A stretch of 64,000 bases of DNA from Calothrix sp. PCC 7103 (GCF_000331305.1 NZ_KB217478.1:488804-552803); one strand, 5' to 3'; shown: positions 36,455 to 45,753, counted from the stretch's first letter. Numbers and translations are program-made. The notes: generated by a model from the sequence alone, not told the origin.

Positions 36455-37147
36455 GTGGCATCAACATCAGAAAATATTAGCACTAATCAAAACGAAGCAG
36501 GCGATACTGAACGCTGGGCTTCGTTAATTGGTGGTGGTACTATGGTATTAATGGGCTTGAAGCAGCGTTCACTACGAGGAGTATTGACTGCTATAGCTGG
36601 AGGTGGCCTACTTTACCAAGGTGTAAAGAAAAAAAGTACTATTCAACAAGCACAAGAAGCTATAGGAATAGGGCAAGTAATTAAAGTTGAAAAAACAGTA
36701 ACTATTAATAAACCTGTTGAAGAGTTATATAGTTTTTGGCATAACTTTGAGAACTTACCCAATTTTATGAAGCACCTCAAAGAAGTTAAAGTGCTTGATA
36801 ACAAACGGTCGCACTGGGTTGCAACGGCACCACTAGGTACAAGTATTGAATGGGATGCTGAAATATTAGAAGACCGCGAAAACGAGTTTATTTCTTGGGC
36901 TTCAGCAGAAGATGCCGATGTGGAAAACTCTGGGTTTGTAAGGTTTAAAAAAGCACCTGGTGATAGAGGTACTGAAGTAAAAGTCGTTATGGAATATACC
37001 CCACCAGGAGGTGCCTTAACAGCAGTTTTCGCGAAACTGTTTGGAGAAGAGCCAGAACAGCAAATAGGTGATGACCTACGTCGCTTCAAAATGCTAATGG
37101 AAGCAGGGGAAATAGCTACAACTGAAGGACAACCACGCGGACAGTAA
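36455..37147 (+). CDS. SRPBCC/cyclase-family protein with N-terminal DUF2892-like hydrophobic region
   Basis: The start is GTG with TATGGAG before it. Residues 20-62 hold two short hydrophobic stretches (WASLIGGGTMVLMGL, GVLTAIAGGGLLYQGV) like DUF2892. From about 78 is an SRPBCC lipid/ligand-binding fold (VEKTVTINKPVEELYSFWHNFENLPNFMKHLKEV, GTEVKVVMEYTPPGGALTAVFAKLFGEEPEQQI). 230 residues. Ligand unknown. Within the stress run its membrane contact may place the ligand domain at the membrane. Confidence 0.87.
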   Translation: MASTSENISTNQNEAGDTERWASLIGGGTMVLMGLKQRSLRGVLTAIAGGGLLYQGVKKKSTIQQAQEAIGIGQVIKVEKTVTINKPVEELYSFWHNFENLPNFMKHLKEVKVLDNKRSHWVATAPLGTSIEWDAEILEDRENEFISWASAEDADVENSGFVRFKKAPGDRGTEVKVVMEYTPPGGALTAVFAKLFGEEPEQQIGDDLRRFKMLMEAGEIATTEGQPRGQ

Positions 37148-37249
37148 GAAAGTGATGAGTGCTGAGTTAAGAGTTTTGACTTCCAATTCCTTCCTCTTAA
37201 CTTCTAAGCATTCATCTCACTCAGCACTCATAACTACTAATTATTAAAT

Positions 37250-38419
37250 ATGAAAGCAGTTTGTTGGCGCAAAGCAAATGAGGTGCGGGTTGAAAATGTA
37301 CCCGACCCAAAAATTCTCAACCCGCGTGATGTAATTCTCAAAATTACATCTACTGCCATATGTGGTTCAGACTTACATGTATATGGTGGTTATATTCCTA
37401 CCGTTCAGGCTGGTGACATCATCGGTCATGAATTTATGGGAGAAGTAGTTGAAGTTGGTAGTAAAGTTACTAACCTAAAAATTGGTGACAGAGTAGTTGT
37501 ACCTTCGACTATTGGTTGTGGTCATTGTAACTACTGCTCACGTGATATGTGGTCGTTATGTGACAACTCTATTCCAGAAGGTTGGATTGAAGAGAAATTA
37601 TTTGGTAATATCACTTCGGCAATTTACGGATATTCTCATGCTTTTGGTGGATACGCAGGCGCCCAAGCTGAGTATATACGAGTTCCATTTGCAGATGTGG
37701 GTGTAGTCAAAGTACCCAAGGATATACCCGACGAGAAATTACTATTCATCTCGGATGCTATTCCTACAGGATATATGGGCGCCGAATTATGTGATATTCA
37801 ACCTGGTGATACAGTAGCTGTGTGGGGATGCGGTGCAGTCGGTCAATTTGCGATGATTAGTGCCAGATTGATGGGCGCCGAAAGAGTCATTGGTATTGAC
37901 CGCTTTCCAGAGCGGTTAGAGCTAGCTTCTAAATTTGCCAAAGCAGAAGTTATCAATTACGAAGAAGTAGACGCAGGTGAAGCATTAAAAGAGATGACGG
38001 GTGGTCGTGGACCTGATGCTTGTATTGATGCTGTAGGTCTAGAAGCACATGGCATAGGTTTTGAAGACTTTTACGACCAAACCAAACAAAAACTGCGCTT
38101 AGAAACAGACCGTCCCCACGTTTTACGACAAATGATGTTAGCTTGTCGCAAAGGTGGCACCCTCTCGATTATGGGTGTGTATGGAGGTTTTGTAGATAAA
38201 ATACCTCTCGGCGCCGCATTCAATAAAGGTTTAACTTTCCGTATGGGACAAATGCATGGCCAAAAGTACATGCATAAGCTACTCGATATGATAATGGAAG
38301 GTAAATTAGACCCCTCACAAGTAGTTACACATCAACTACCATTAGACCAAGCGGCGCACGGTTACGAAATATTTCAGCAAAAGAAAGATAAGTGTATTAA
38401 AGTAGTCTTGAAGCCGTAA
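37250..38419 (+). CDS. Zinc-dependent alcohol dehydrogenase (formaldehyde-dehydrogenase-like), paralogue 1
   Basis: The MDR dehydrogenase has catalytic-zinc ligands Cys38 (CGSDLH) and GHEFMGE. The structural-zinc lobe is CGHCNYCSRDMWSLC, and the NAD site is VWGCGAVGQFAM. The [18 protein letters not shown] region and length of 389 residues match the glutathione-independent formaldehyde/threonine dehydrogenase-like group. It resembles the gene at 39234 over its full length. Substrate is an aldehyde or alcohol, not fixed by sequence. Four GGCGCC sites. Confidence 0.9.
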   Translation: MKAVCWRKANEVRVENVPDPKILNPRDVILKITSTAICGSDLHVYGGYIPTVQAGDIIGHEFMGEVVEVGSKVTNLKIGDRVVVPSTIGCGHCNYCSRDMWSLCDNSIPEGWIEEKLFGNITSAIYGYSHAFGGYAGAQAEYIRVPFADVGVVKVPKDIPDEKLLFISDAIPTGYMGAELCDIQPGDTVAVWGCGAVGQFAMISARLMGAERVIGIDRFPERLELASKFAKAEVINYEEVDAGEALKEMTGGRGPDACIDAVGLEAHGIGFEDFYDQTKQKLRLETDRPHVLRQMMLACRKGGTLSIMGVYGGFVDKIPLGAAFNKGLTFRMGQMHGQKYMHKLLDMIMEGKLDPSQVVTHQLPLDQAAHGYEIFQQKKDKCIKVVLKP

Positions 38420-38496
38420 AAAAAACAAGCTTTTTGACAGATTTTGCGGAAATTAAATTCAAATTTTCAACATCTATCCAATGGAGGAACTTTTCG

Positions 38497-39132
38497 ATGA
38501 ATATATTACGTAGAGCATTGACTCTATTAATAGCAGCATTTACATTCTTCACAATTCAATTTGGCTACAACAACATCCAGCCAGCAATTGCTGAAAACAC
38601 AGTAGTATCACCCGAAGGCGTATACTACAAAGGCACGCCAGATGATGATATTCACAGAAGCATCAGACAAAATAACTACGGCAGCGACAGCAATAAAAAC
38701 AAACAAAATAGCTACGGTAGCGATAGCAAAAACTACAAAAATAACGCTGACGATACCGAGTTCAACAGAACCAAAGTTGACGACGGTAGCGTTAGCCAAC
38801 AAGTTAAAAACAGAACTCAACAAAGTCGTGGAACAGTAGTATCACCTGAAGGCGTATACTATAAAGGTGTGCCAGATGATGATGTTCACAGAAGCATCAG
38901 ACAAAATAACTCTGGTAGCGATACTGAGAACTACAATACTAGCAGCGGCAACATCATAGAAGGAATTAAAGAAAAAATCGAAGAAACCGCTGAAACAGTA
39001 ACAGAAAAACTCAACCTGAACGAAGAAACACCTCGTGCGACTAAAGAGTTCTTACGAGAGACTGAAAAGCAAGTAGAAAAAACAGTTGAACCTGTTACAG
39101 GTACTCGTAGCGGTTACTACCAACTTCCATAA
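38497..39132 (+). CDS. Exported protein with duplicated VVSPEGVYYKG motif
   Basis: I do not recognise a characterised family. The ATG at 38497 with GGAGG ahead gives a signal peptide (LLIAAFTFFTIQFGYNNIQPAIA). The frame extends 21 codons upstream without a good ribosome site. Two copies of a 25-residue unit (TVVSPEGVYYKG, PDDDIHRSIRQNN) lie at about 24-50 and 109-136, separated by Asn/Ser/Lys-rich linker. The end is a charged amphipathic helix (IIEGIKEKIEETAETVTEKL). It lies between two dehydrogenase genes. Probably a periplasmic or surface stress protein. Confidence 0.75.
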   Translation: MNILRRALTLLIAAFTFFTIQFGYNNIQPAIAENTVVSPEGVYYKGTPDDDIHRSIRQNNYGSDSNKNKQNSYGSDSKNYKNNADDTEFNRTKVDDGSVSQQVKNRTQQSRGTVVSPEGVYYKGVPDDDVHRSIRQNNSGSDTENYNTSSGNIIEGIKEKIEETAETVTEKLNLNEETPRATKEFLRETEKQVEKTVEPVTGTRSGYYQLP

Positions 39133-39138
39133 CTCTTA

Positions 39139-39203
39139 CTTTGTGACCTTTGTGTTCTTTGTTGTTAAAAATATGAACCACAAAGGCACAAAGAACACAA
39201 AGA
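39139..39203. repeat. ACCACAAAG-type inverted repeat, copy 3
   Basis: CTTTGTGTTCTTTG and CAAAGAACACAAAG are near-perfect arms around AACCACAAAGGCA-type sequence. Same class as 23888-23963 and 36349-36423. Confidence 0.75.
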
Positions 39204-39233
39204 AAAAAATATAAAAAATTAGGAATAATAATT

Positions 39234-40403
39234 ATGAAAGCACTATGCTGGCACGGCGCCAATAAAGTCCAAGTAGATACAGTGCCAGACCCAAAAATAT
39301 TAAATCCGCGCGATGCAATAATAAAAATCACTTCAACAGCAATCTGCGGTTCAGATTTACACTTATTCAATGGCTTTATTCCTACAGTTCAGAAAGGGGA
39401 TATATTAGGTCATGAATTCATGGGAGAAGTCGTTGAAGTTGGAACATCTGTTAAAAATATAAACATTGGAGACAGAGTAGTTGTTCCATTCACTATTGCT
39501 TGCGGAAACTGTTATTTCTGTCATAAAGACTTATGGTCATTATGCGATAACTCTAACCCCAACGGATGGTTAGCAGAGAAGATAATGGGTCATTCACCTT
39601 CGGGTTTATTCGGATACTCGCACATCTTCGGAGGATATGCTGGTGGACAAGCAGAATATGCACGTGTTCCATTTGCCGATACAGGTTTACTCAAAATACC
39701 TGATGGAATGACTGATGAGCAAGTTTTATTTTTAACAGATATTTTTCCAACTGGATACATGGCAGCAGAGAACTGTCATATCAAACCAGGTGATATCGTC
39801 GCTGTATGGGGATGTGGACCCGTTGGACAGTTTGCCATTAAAAGTGCATTTATGTTAGGTGCCGAGCGAGTCATAGCTATTGACCGTATTCCTGAGCGTT
39901 TACAAATGGCTAAAGACGTATGTAAAGCAGAGGTTCTTAACTACGAAGAACTAGACGTAGGTGAAGCGCTCAAAGAAATGACAGGTGGTCGTGGTCCAGA
40001 TGCAGTCATTGACGCAGTTGGACTTGAGGCACATGGAACTGATATAATGGCATTGCACGACCAAGTTTTGCAAGCCGTCAAAATAGAACCCGACCGTCCT
40101 ACAGCATTACGTCAAGTCATTGTATCTTGTGGTAAAGGTGGTCACGTATCAATAGCAGGCGCCTACGCTGGATTTGTTGATAAACTACCAATGGGCGCCG
40201 CAATGAACAAAGGTCTAACCTTTAAAATGGGACAAACACACGTTCATAAATATTTAAAACCTTTACTCGAACGTATTCAAAACGGTGATATTGACCCCAC
40301 CTTTGTAATCACACACACATTACCACTCGATCAGGCACCGCACGGTTACGAAATATTCAAGCACAAAAAAGACAACTGCATCAAAATTGTCCTAAAACCT
40401 TAG
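39234..40403 (+). CDS. Zinc-dependent alcohol dehydrogenase, paralogue 2
   Basis: Same architecture and length (389 residues) as the gene at 37250: [15 protein letters not shown], structural lobe [18 protein letters not shown] site [11 protein letters not shown]. Side-by-side reading shows most positions shared, so one arose from the other by duplication around the exported-protein gene. Differences cluster in [17 protein letters not shown] and the substrate side, which suggests different substrates. Confidence 0.9.
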   Translation: MKALCWHGANKVQVDTVPDPKILNPRDAIIKITSTAICGSDLHLFNGFIPTVQKGDILGHEFMGEVVEVGTSVKNINIGDRVVVPFTIACGNCYFCHKDLWSLCDNSNPNGWLAEKIMGHSPSGLFGYSHIFGGYAGGQAEYARVPFADTGLLKIPDGMTDEQVLFLTDIFPTGYMAAENCHIKPGDIVAVWGCGPVGQFAIKSAFMLGAERVIAIDRIPERLQMAKDVCKAEVLNYEELDVGEALKEMTGGRGPDAVIDAVGLEAHGTDIMALHDQVLQAVKIEPDRPTALRQVIVSCGKGGHVSIAGAYAGFVDKLPMGAAMNKGLTFKMGQTHVHKYLKPLLERIQNGDIDPTFVITHTLPLDQAPHGYEIFKHKKDNCIKIVLKP

Positions 40404-40412
40404 CAAACGTAA

Positions 40413-40437
40413 GTTGGGTCTTGTGCCTCGACCCAAC
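40413..40437. repeat. GTTGGGTC hairpin repeat, copy 4
   Basis: GTTGGGTC and GACCCAAC form an 8-bp stem around TTGTGCCTC, 10 nt after the dehydrogenase stop and 12 nt before the next ATG. Confidence 0.7.
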
Positions 40438-40448
40438 ATTATAATCAA

Positions 40449-41603
40449 ATGAACACAGAATTATCACGTCGCACACTTTTACACAAAGCTGGTTTAGGAC
40501 TAATAACAGTCGGCGCCGCTTCTATTGCTACAATAATAAAACCTGCTCGTACCTTTGCTCAAACAAAAGAACCTCCAATGCCACCAAATAGAAGATTAGG
40601 TTGGGCAATTGTAGGTTTAGGAAAATTTGCAACTGAACAAATCATTCCATCATTTACAGAATGTAAAAGCTCAAAATTGGTAGCATTTGTTAGTGGAGAT
40701 AAAGGTAAAGCTGAAAAATACGCTAGCCAATATGGCGTTAATCCTAAGAATATCTATAATTATCAAAACTACGATTCTATCCGTAATAACCCTGAAATTG
40801 ACGTAATATATATAATATTACCAAACGGACTACATGCCGAATACACAATTCGTGGTTTGCAAGCAGGCAAGCACTTAATGTGTGAAAAACCAATGGCGAA
40901 TACAGTCCAGGAATGTCAAGCAATGATTGACGCTGCAAAAAAAGCTACACGTAAGTTAATGATAGCTTACCGCGCGCAATATGAACCATTCAACTTAGCA
41001 GCAATAAAATATGCTCGCAGTGGTCAACTAGGTAAATTAAAACTAGTTACATCAGACCACGGACGTAACCTTGATCCCAAAGACCCAGCAGACCGTTGGC
41101 GAATGAATAAAAAGTTAGCTGGAGGTGGTTCGCTGTATGATATTGGTATATATAGTTTACAAGCAGCTAGATATATTACAGGCGAAGAACCAATAGAAAT
41201 CAACGCCATGATTTATAGCACTCCGGGGGATGAACGCTTTCGCGAAGTCGAAGAAAACGTAAACTTTGGACTACGTTTTCCTAGTGGCACCTTAGCTAAT
41301 TGTAGTTCCAGTTATGGTTATTCTAATGTCAAACGTCTTCAAGTATTTGGCTCAGAAGCAACATTAGAACTTGACCCAGCAACCGATTATTACCGACATC
41401 GTTTAATAGTTAAACGTCAAAATGGTATAGAAGAACCACAAATTCAAGAGCAAAATCAATTTGCTTTAGAAATAGACCATTTATCACAAAGCATAATGGA
41501 GAATAAACAACCAAAAACTCCAGGAGAAGAAGGTTTACAAGACGTGCGGTTAACGAATCTAATTTATGAAGCTGCACGTACAGGTAGAACAATCAAAGTT
41601 TAA
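40449..41603 (+). CDS. Tat-exported Gfo/Idh/MocA-family oxidoreductase
   Basis: A twin-arginine signal (LSRRTLLHKAGLGLITVGAASIATI, ending TFAQ) precedes the Rossmann domain (GWAIVGLGKFATEQIIPSF). EKPMANTVQEC carries the catalytic EKP lysine, and AGGGSLYDIGIYSLQAARYITGEEP is the C-terminal domain motif. It is a sugar or inositol dehydrogenase/transferase-type fold that folds with NAD(P) before export. 384 residues. It is followed 25 nt later by a cupin, a plausible partner. Confidence 0.9.
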   Translation: MNTELSRRTLLHKAGLGLITVGAASIATIIKPARTFAQTKEPPMPPNRRLGWAIVGLGKFATEQIIPSFTECKSSKLVAFVSGDKGKAEKYASQYGVNPKNIYNYQNYDSIRNNPEIDVIYIILPNGLHAEYTIRGLQAGKHLMCEKPMANTVQECQAMIDAAKKATRKLMIAYRAQYEPFNLAAIKYARSGQLGKLKLVTSDHGRNLDPKDPADRWRMNKKLAGGGSLYDIGIYSLQAARYITGEEPIEINAMIYSTPGDERFREVEENVNFGLRFPSGTLANCSSSYGYSNVKRLQVFGSEATLELDPATDYYRHRLIVKRQNGIEEPQIQEQNQFALEIDHLSQSIMENKQPKTPGEEGLQDVRLTNLIYEAARTGRTIKV

Positions 41604-41628
41604 TCACGAACAATAGGAGAAAATAATC

Positions 41629-41970
41629 ATGGCTGACACAAGCGTTAAAAAAGTAGATTCTGCTTACTCACCCACAGGTCAACTCGGACAAAAATATTTA
41701 GCATCTGGAAAAAGCGTTTCGATGCGACTGTGGGAAAACGAACAACCAGGTGAAGCAAAAGAGCCAACAGCACGCGACTATGAAACAGTAGGTTACGTCA
41801 TCAAAGGTACAGCAGAATTGCACCTCGAAAGTCAAGTAGTAAAACTCGAACCAGGTAACTCATGGGTAGTTCCCAAAGGAGCATCCCACACCTACAAAAT
41901 CTTAGAATCATTTACCGCAGTCGAAGCAACAAGTCCACCAGCACAAATACACGGACGCGACGAAAATTAA
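41629..41970 (+). CDS. Small cupin-domain protein
   Basis: The 113-residue single cupin has strands VSMRLWENEQPG, GYVIKGTAELHLESQVVKLEPGNSWVVPKGASHTYKI. The second motif (PGNSWVVPKGASH) keeps the Pro/Gly/His, but the first lacks the usual HxH, so the metal site may be incomplete. AGGAG precedes ATG. It is the last gene of the plus-strand stress run. Confidence 0.83.
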   Translation: MADTSVKKVDSAYSPTGQLGQKYLASGKSVSMRLWENEQPGEAKEPTARDYETVGYVIKGTAELHLESQVVKLEPGNSWVVPKGASHTYKILESFTAVEATSPPAQIHGRDEN

Positions 41971-42011
41971 ACTGTTACTCTTTTCCAAATAAAAAATTAA
42001 AAATTGCTTGT

Positions 42012-42039
42012 GTTGGGTTACGCTGTCGCTACACCCAAC
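42012..42039. repeat. GTTGGGTT hairpin repeat, copy 5
   Basis: GTTGGGTTACGC...CACCCAAC between the converging cupin and SDR genes. A hairpin terminator role is possible, but there is no T-tract. Confidence 0.65.
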
Positions 42040-42053
42040 CTACAATTACAATA

Positions 42054-42836
42054 TTATCCTTTTAATAGAGATTCTCCACCGTCAATCCAAACTTCTGTTC
42101 CTGTAATTAAGTTGGATGCGTCTGATGCTAGGAAAAGTACGAGTTGTGCTACTTGGTCTGAACTTCCTGGTTCTCCGTCGGTTAAGGGAATTTTGCCTTC
42201 TGGAAATACGACAGCTTCTTGTGCTTCTTCTAAGTTTCTTTGTTCTGTATTTTCAGATATATTAGTATCTATGGCGCCAGGACATATGACGTTGACGCGA
42301 ATTTTATGTTTGGCAAGTTCTAGTGCTGTCATTTTTGCAAATGCTACTTGTGCCGCTTTAGAACATCCATATGCTGTGGCACCTGATTTACTAAAAGTGC
42401 GTGTACCATTAATGGATGAAGTAATAATAATTGAGCCACCCTGTTGTTTTAAGTAAGGTACTGTATATTTAACCGTTAAAAAAGTTCCTTTAAGGTTGAC
42501 TTCGATAGTTTTATCCCATTCTTCGGGTTCTAATTCATCAATTGGCGCCCAAACTCCATTAATACCAGCATTTGCAAATACTATATCTAATCTTCCCCAT
42601 TTATTAATAACTTTTTGAGTCGCTTGCTGCATATCCTCAACTTTAGAAATATCAGCAATTACTGCAATAGCTTCTCCGTTGGCTTGATTTATTTCTGCAA
42701 CTGCTGCTTCAAGCTCATCTTTTGTACGTCCTAACGCTGCAATTTTTGCCCCTTCTTTGGCAAATAACATTGCTGCTGCTTTGGCTATTCCTGAACCTGC
42801 ACCTGTTATTAATGCGACTTTATTAGCTAATTGCAT
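42054..42836 (-). CDS. SDR-family oxidoreductase (glucose-1-dehydrogenase-like)
   Basis: Classical SDR of 260 residues: cofactor site TGAGSGIAKAAAMLF, NAG motif FANAGING, active-site SSINGT and YGCSKAA, and the C-terminal SDQVAQLVLFLASDASNLITGTEVWIDGG, which is the standard end. R in GRT at the end of beta-2 favours NADP. Substrate unknown. It faces the cupin gene tail to tail. Confidence 0.88.
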   Translation of the reverse strand: MQLANKVALITGAGSGIAKAAAMLFAKEGAKIAALGRTKDELEAAVAEINQANGEAIAVIADISKVEDMQQATQKVINKWGRLDIVFANAGINGVWAPIDELEPEEWDKTIEVNLKGTFLTVKYTVPYLKQQGGSIIITSSINGTRTFSKSGATAYGCSKAAQVAFAKMTALELAKHKIRVNVICPGAIDTNISENTEQRNLEEAQEAVVFPEGKIPLTDGEPGSSDQVAQLVLFLASDASNLITGTEVWIDGGESLLKG

Positions 42837-43047
42837 AAAATTTTAGTGACTTTTTGCAATAAATTAGCAAATATAAGAGTCATAAATCATACTGCTATTG
42901 GTATAAATTACAAACATCTGTATACCTTTAGTCGTAGATTGACTATATCTACTATCAAATAAAAAATTGTATATTATGCCGTTAGCACGATGACTTAGGG
43001 TAAAAATAGTTGGATATTGTTTAATGATGCGGCGCAGGTAACAATAC

Positions 43048-44112
43048 ATGGTAGTGAATCAACTTTTGTTTAAACAGCATATTGAACGCATTGCAATAGT
43101 GCGCGCGTTACCTAGTTTGGAAAATTTGATGTGTATTATTCCAGCTTTGCGAGCATTACGCGCAGCATTCCCTCATGCTCATATAACTTTAATAGGATTA
43201 TTCTCTCCAGAGTTTATAAGACAGCGATGGTGCCACTTAATTGACGATTTTATTGAATTTCCGGGATATCCAGGTATTCCAGAATCACCATCAGTTCACA
43301 AAATTCCAGAATTTTTAGCCAAAGTTCAGGCTCTACAGTTTGACTTAGCGTTACAAATGCACGATAACGGTACTGTTATAAATAGCTTTACTTCTTTACT
43401 CGGCGCCCGTATTAACGCCGGATTTTATATTCCCGGTTATTATTGTCCAGACCCCACCTACTTTATGCCCTATCCTGATAATCAATCGGAAATATGGCGC
43501 CATCTACAATTAATGAAATTTTTAGGTATCCCAGTTCAAGACGACGAATTAGAATTTCCACTTTTACAAACAGATTTTATTGAATTGAGCGAAATTGATG
43601 CTGCAAATTACTTACCACCTGATAAATATGTTTGCATTCATTTAGATGATTTTCAACGACATTTGTCACCTGAAATCTTAGCGAAAATTGCCGAAGCAAT
43701 TACAGAACGCAGTTATCAAGTAGTATTAACAGGTTCAGCAGAACAAACTAATTTAGCAGGCACAGTCGCTTCTCTTTCGTCAATTTCATCAGTCAATTTA
43801 GTAGGAAAAATCAGCATTGGAGCATTATCAGCGCTCTTCGTTAATAGTTCACTTTTAATTTGTAATAATATTTTTGTATCTTATTTAGCTGCTGCATTAC
43901 ACACTAAAAGTATCGTAATACTTGATAGTGAAGTCGAACGGTGGGTGCCACAAGACCGTCAACTTCATCGTATATTGAGTTCAGATTACAAAATTAGAAC
44001 CGAATGGATTGGTTTTAACAGTGAGGGTAATCTTCGTCAGATGTCTGCTAAATTAGCGGTGACTTCAGCAATGGTCATGACGCAAGTTGACGCACTACTG
44101 TCAAAATTTTAG
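43048..44112 (+). CDS. Glycosyltransferase family 9 protein (heptosyltransferase-like)
   Basis: The 354 residues show the GT9 pattern. The N-terminal Rossmann half is ERIAIVRALPSLENLMCIIPALRALRAAFPHAHITLIG. D-x-AL-QMHDNGTVINSFTSLLGA follows. The C-terminal half contains VVLTGSAEQTNLAG, LVGKISIGALSALF and LICNNIFVSYLAAAL, where other GT9 proteins have a T-N-D-T-G-P-type motif that is not kept here. Some cyanobacterial GT9 homologues show such divergence. It probably adds a sugar to surface polysaccharide or LPS. Its stop overlaps the small gene on the opposite strand by 4 nt. Confidence 0.83.
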   Translation: MVVNQLLFKQHIERIAIVRALPSLENLMCIIPALRALRAAFPHAHITLIGLFSPEFIRQRWCHLIDDFIEFPGYPGIPESPSVHKIPEFLAKVQALQFDLALQMHDNGTVINSFTSLLGARINAGFYIPGYYCPDPTYFMPYPDNQSEIWRHLQLMKFLGIPVQDDELEFPLLQTDFIELSEIDAANYLPPDKYVCIHLDDFQRHLSPEILAKIAEAITERSYQVVLTGSAEQTNLAGTVASLSSISSVNLVGKISIGALSALFVNSSLLICNNIFVSYLAAALHTKSIVILDSEVERWVPQDRQLHRILSSDYKIRTEWIGFNSEGNLRQMSAKLAVTSAMVMTQVDALLSKF

Positions 44113-44351
44113 CTATTTTGCTTTAACACCCAATCTAAATAAGCCAAAATATCACGGTCTTCATGCTGTTGAAGCATTTTTTGCACTCGGTCTTGTAACT
44201 GAGTATCTTTTGCTTTTGAAGACTCGTCATTGCTTTGTGAGCTATCTTTGAGCAAATTATACAATCTCTCAAGATATGGCTTAGGTATGGTTACGGTAAT
44301 CTCGTTTGTGTTGAAAAATTCTAAGTTAGCTGTGTTCATTATTTCCCTCAT
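44109..44351 (-). CDS. Small hypothetical protein, possibly an antitoxin-like or DUF protein
   Basis: 80 residues, or 76 from the second ATG at 44339. The N-terminal half has beta-strand character (NLEFFNTNEITVTIPKPYLERLYNLL), like AbrB/RHH-type small regulators. The C-terminal half is charged and helical (LQDRVQKMLQQHEDRDILAYLDWVL). No toxin lies beside it. I do not recognise the family with confidence. Confidence 0.6.
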   Translation of the reverse strand: MREIMNTANLEFFNTNEITVTIPKPYLERLYNLLKDSSQSNDESSKAKDTQLQDRVQKMLQQHEDRDILAYLDWVLKQNS

Positions 44352-44702
44352 ATTTTTACGTTTTGTTTTTTATCTTACAAAGCTTTATTATTGAGCAATT
44401 TTTGACTTACATCTATAGATATTGCCTTGATTGTGATTACTTAATAAACCGAGAAAATGCGGACTTCCACATTACACGCTGATACAGCGGTATGCATTAT
44501 AACTCTGGAAAGGGCTTTTTTGCGTCATTACAATATATACATTAGTCAAAAAATGTTTTGCTAAGTTATAGAAACTGGGTTTCTTTATAATTTATTTCTT
44601 TTGACTGCGATGAGAAGTGTCTGTAGAAGGATGCTTACCTCAGTAGTATGGAGTATTAATAGAATTCAGTGGAGTTGACGCTAGGCAGTAAAGGAGAGTC
44701 AC
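44352..44702. other. 351-nt intergenic region with a short palindrome
   Basis: The AGAAACTGGGTTTCT palindrome is at 44570-44584. A GGAAAGGGCTTTTTTGCG stretch near 44508 resembles a terminator tail without a clear stem. The BrkB ribosome site is at the right end. No gene seen. Confidence 0.45.
44570..44584. repeat. AGAAACTGGGTTTCT palindrome, copy 3
   Basis: Same family as 20136 and 29643, with one T-G mismatch in the arms. Confidence 0.65.
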
Positions 44703-45704
44703 TTGATATTTAATAAAGTTGTAAGTCTGTTTAAGGAGACGTTTGAAGAGTGGAGCAAGGATAAAGCCTCACGGTTAGCAGCCGCATTATCTTATTACAC
44801 AATCTTTTCCATCGCTCCTTTGTTAATCATTATAATTGCTGTTGTCGGCGCCGTTTTTGGTGAAGAGGCAGCAAGAGGTGCTATCGAAGTACAACTTCAA
44901 GGTTTAGTAGGTCAAGAGAGTGCTGCTCTTATTCAAGGCGCCATTCAAAGCGCAAGTCAACCTCAACAAGGAACAATTGCATCACTTATTAGTGTAATTG
45001 TTCTGTTGTTTGGTGCTACTGGTCTATTTACAGAATTACAAGATTCACTCAATACAATTTGGGAAGTACAGCCCAAACCTGGACGTGCAGTCAAAAACAT
45101 GATTCGCCAAAGGTTTCTATCGTTTACGATGATTTTGGGAATTGGGTTTTTATTGCTAGTCTCACTTGTGATGACTACTGCTTTATCTGCTACAGTCGCT
45201 TATTTTCAAAATATATTACCAGGTATTGATGGTATTTGGCAGTTAGTCAGCTTTCTTGTATCTTTTGTTGTTACAACTATATTATTCGGATTAATTTTTA
45301 AAGTTCTTCCAGATGTTAAAATTGCTTGGAGTGACGTTTTAATCGGTGCCTCGATAACATCGTTATTATTCTCAATTGGTAGATATTTACTAGGTTTTTA
45401 CTTAGCAAGAGCGACATTTAACTCTACTTATGGCGCTGCTGGTTCGATAGTAGTAATTTTGTTTTGGGTTAACTACGCTGCTCAAATTTTATTTTTCGGT
45501 GCCGAATTTACACAGGTATATGCACGTAGATACGGGACACGAATAGTTCCCGATAAAAACGCAGTACCAATAACAGAAGAAGCGCGTTTACAACAGGGAA
45601 TGAAACCTAATAATTCTAAGCGTACATCTCGTAAAAATAATTGGTTAAATCGTTTGTGGCGCCAGTTGAAACCGTCTAAGAATAATCGCAAAAAAAATTA
45701 TTAA
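44703..45704 (+). CDS. YihY/BrkB-family inner membrane protein
   Basis: The 333-residue membrane protein has about six TM helices and the family motifs ASRLAAALSYYTIFSIAPLLIIIIAVVGAVFGEEAA, ATGLFTELQDSLNTIWEV and FVNYAAQILFFGAEFTQVYARRYG (here FWVNYAAQ). The end is strongly basic. The start is TTG, supported by AAAGGAGAG 5 nt before it and no closer ATG. It was once misnamed RNase BN; the function is unknown (proposed transporter). No operon partner. Confidence 0.92.
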   Translation: MIFNKVVSLFKETFEEWSKDKASRLAAALSYYTIFSIAPLLIIIIAVVGAVFGEEAARGAIEVQLQGLVGQESAALIQGAIQSASQPQQGTIASLISVIVLLFGATGLFTELQDSLNTIWEVQPKPGRAVKNMIRQRFLSFTMILGIGFLLLVSLVMTTALSATVAYFQNILPGIDGIWQLVSFLVSFVVTTILFGLIFKVLPDVKIAWSDVLIGASITSLLFSIGRYLLGFYLARATFNSTYGAAGSIVVILFWVNYAAQILFFGAEFTQVYARRYGTRIVPDKNAVPITEEARLQQGMKPNNSKRTSRKNNWLNRLWRQLKPSKNNRKKNY

Positions 45705-45753
45705 CAAAATCTTTGTTAAAAGTTTACATTATAATATCTGGTTATTTAAATCA

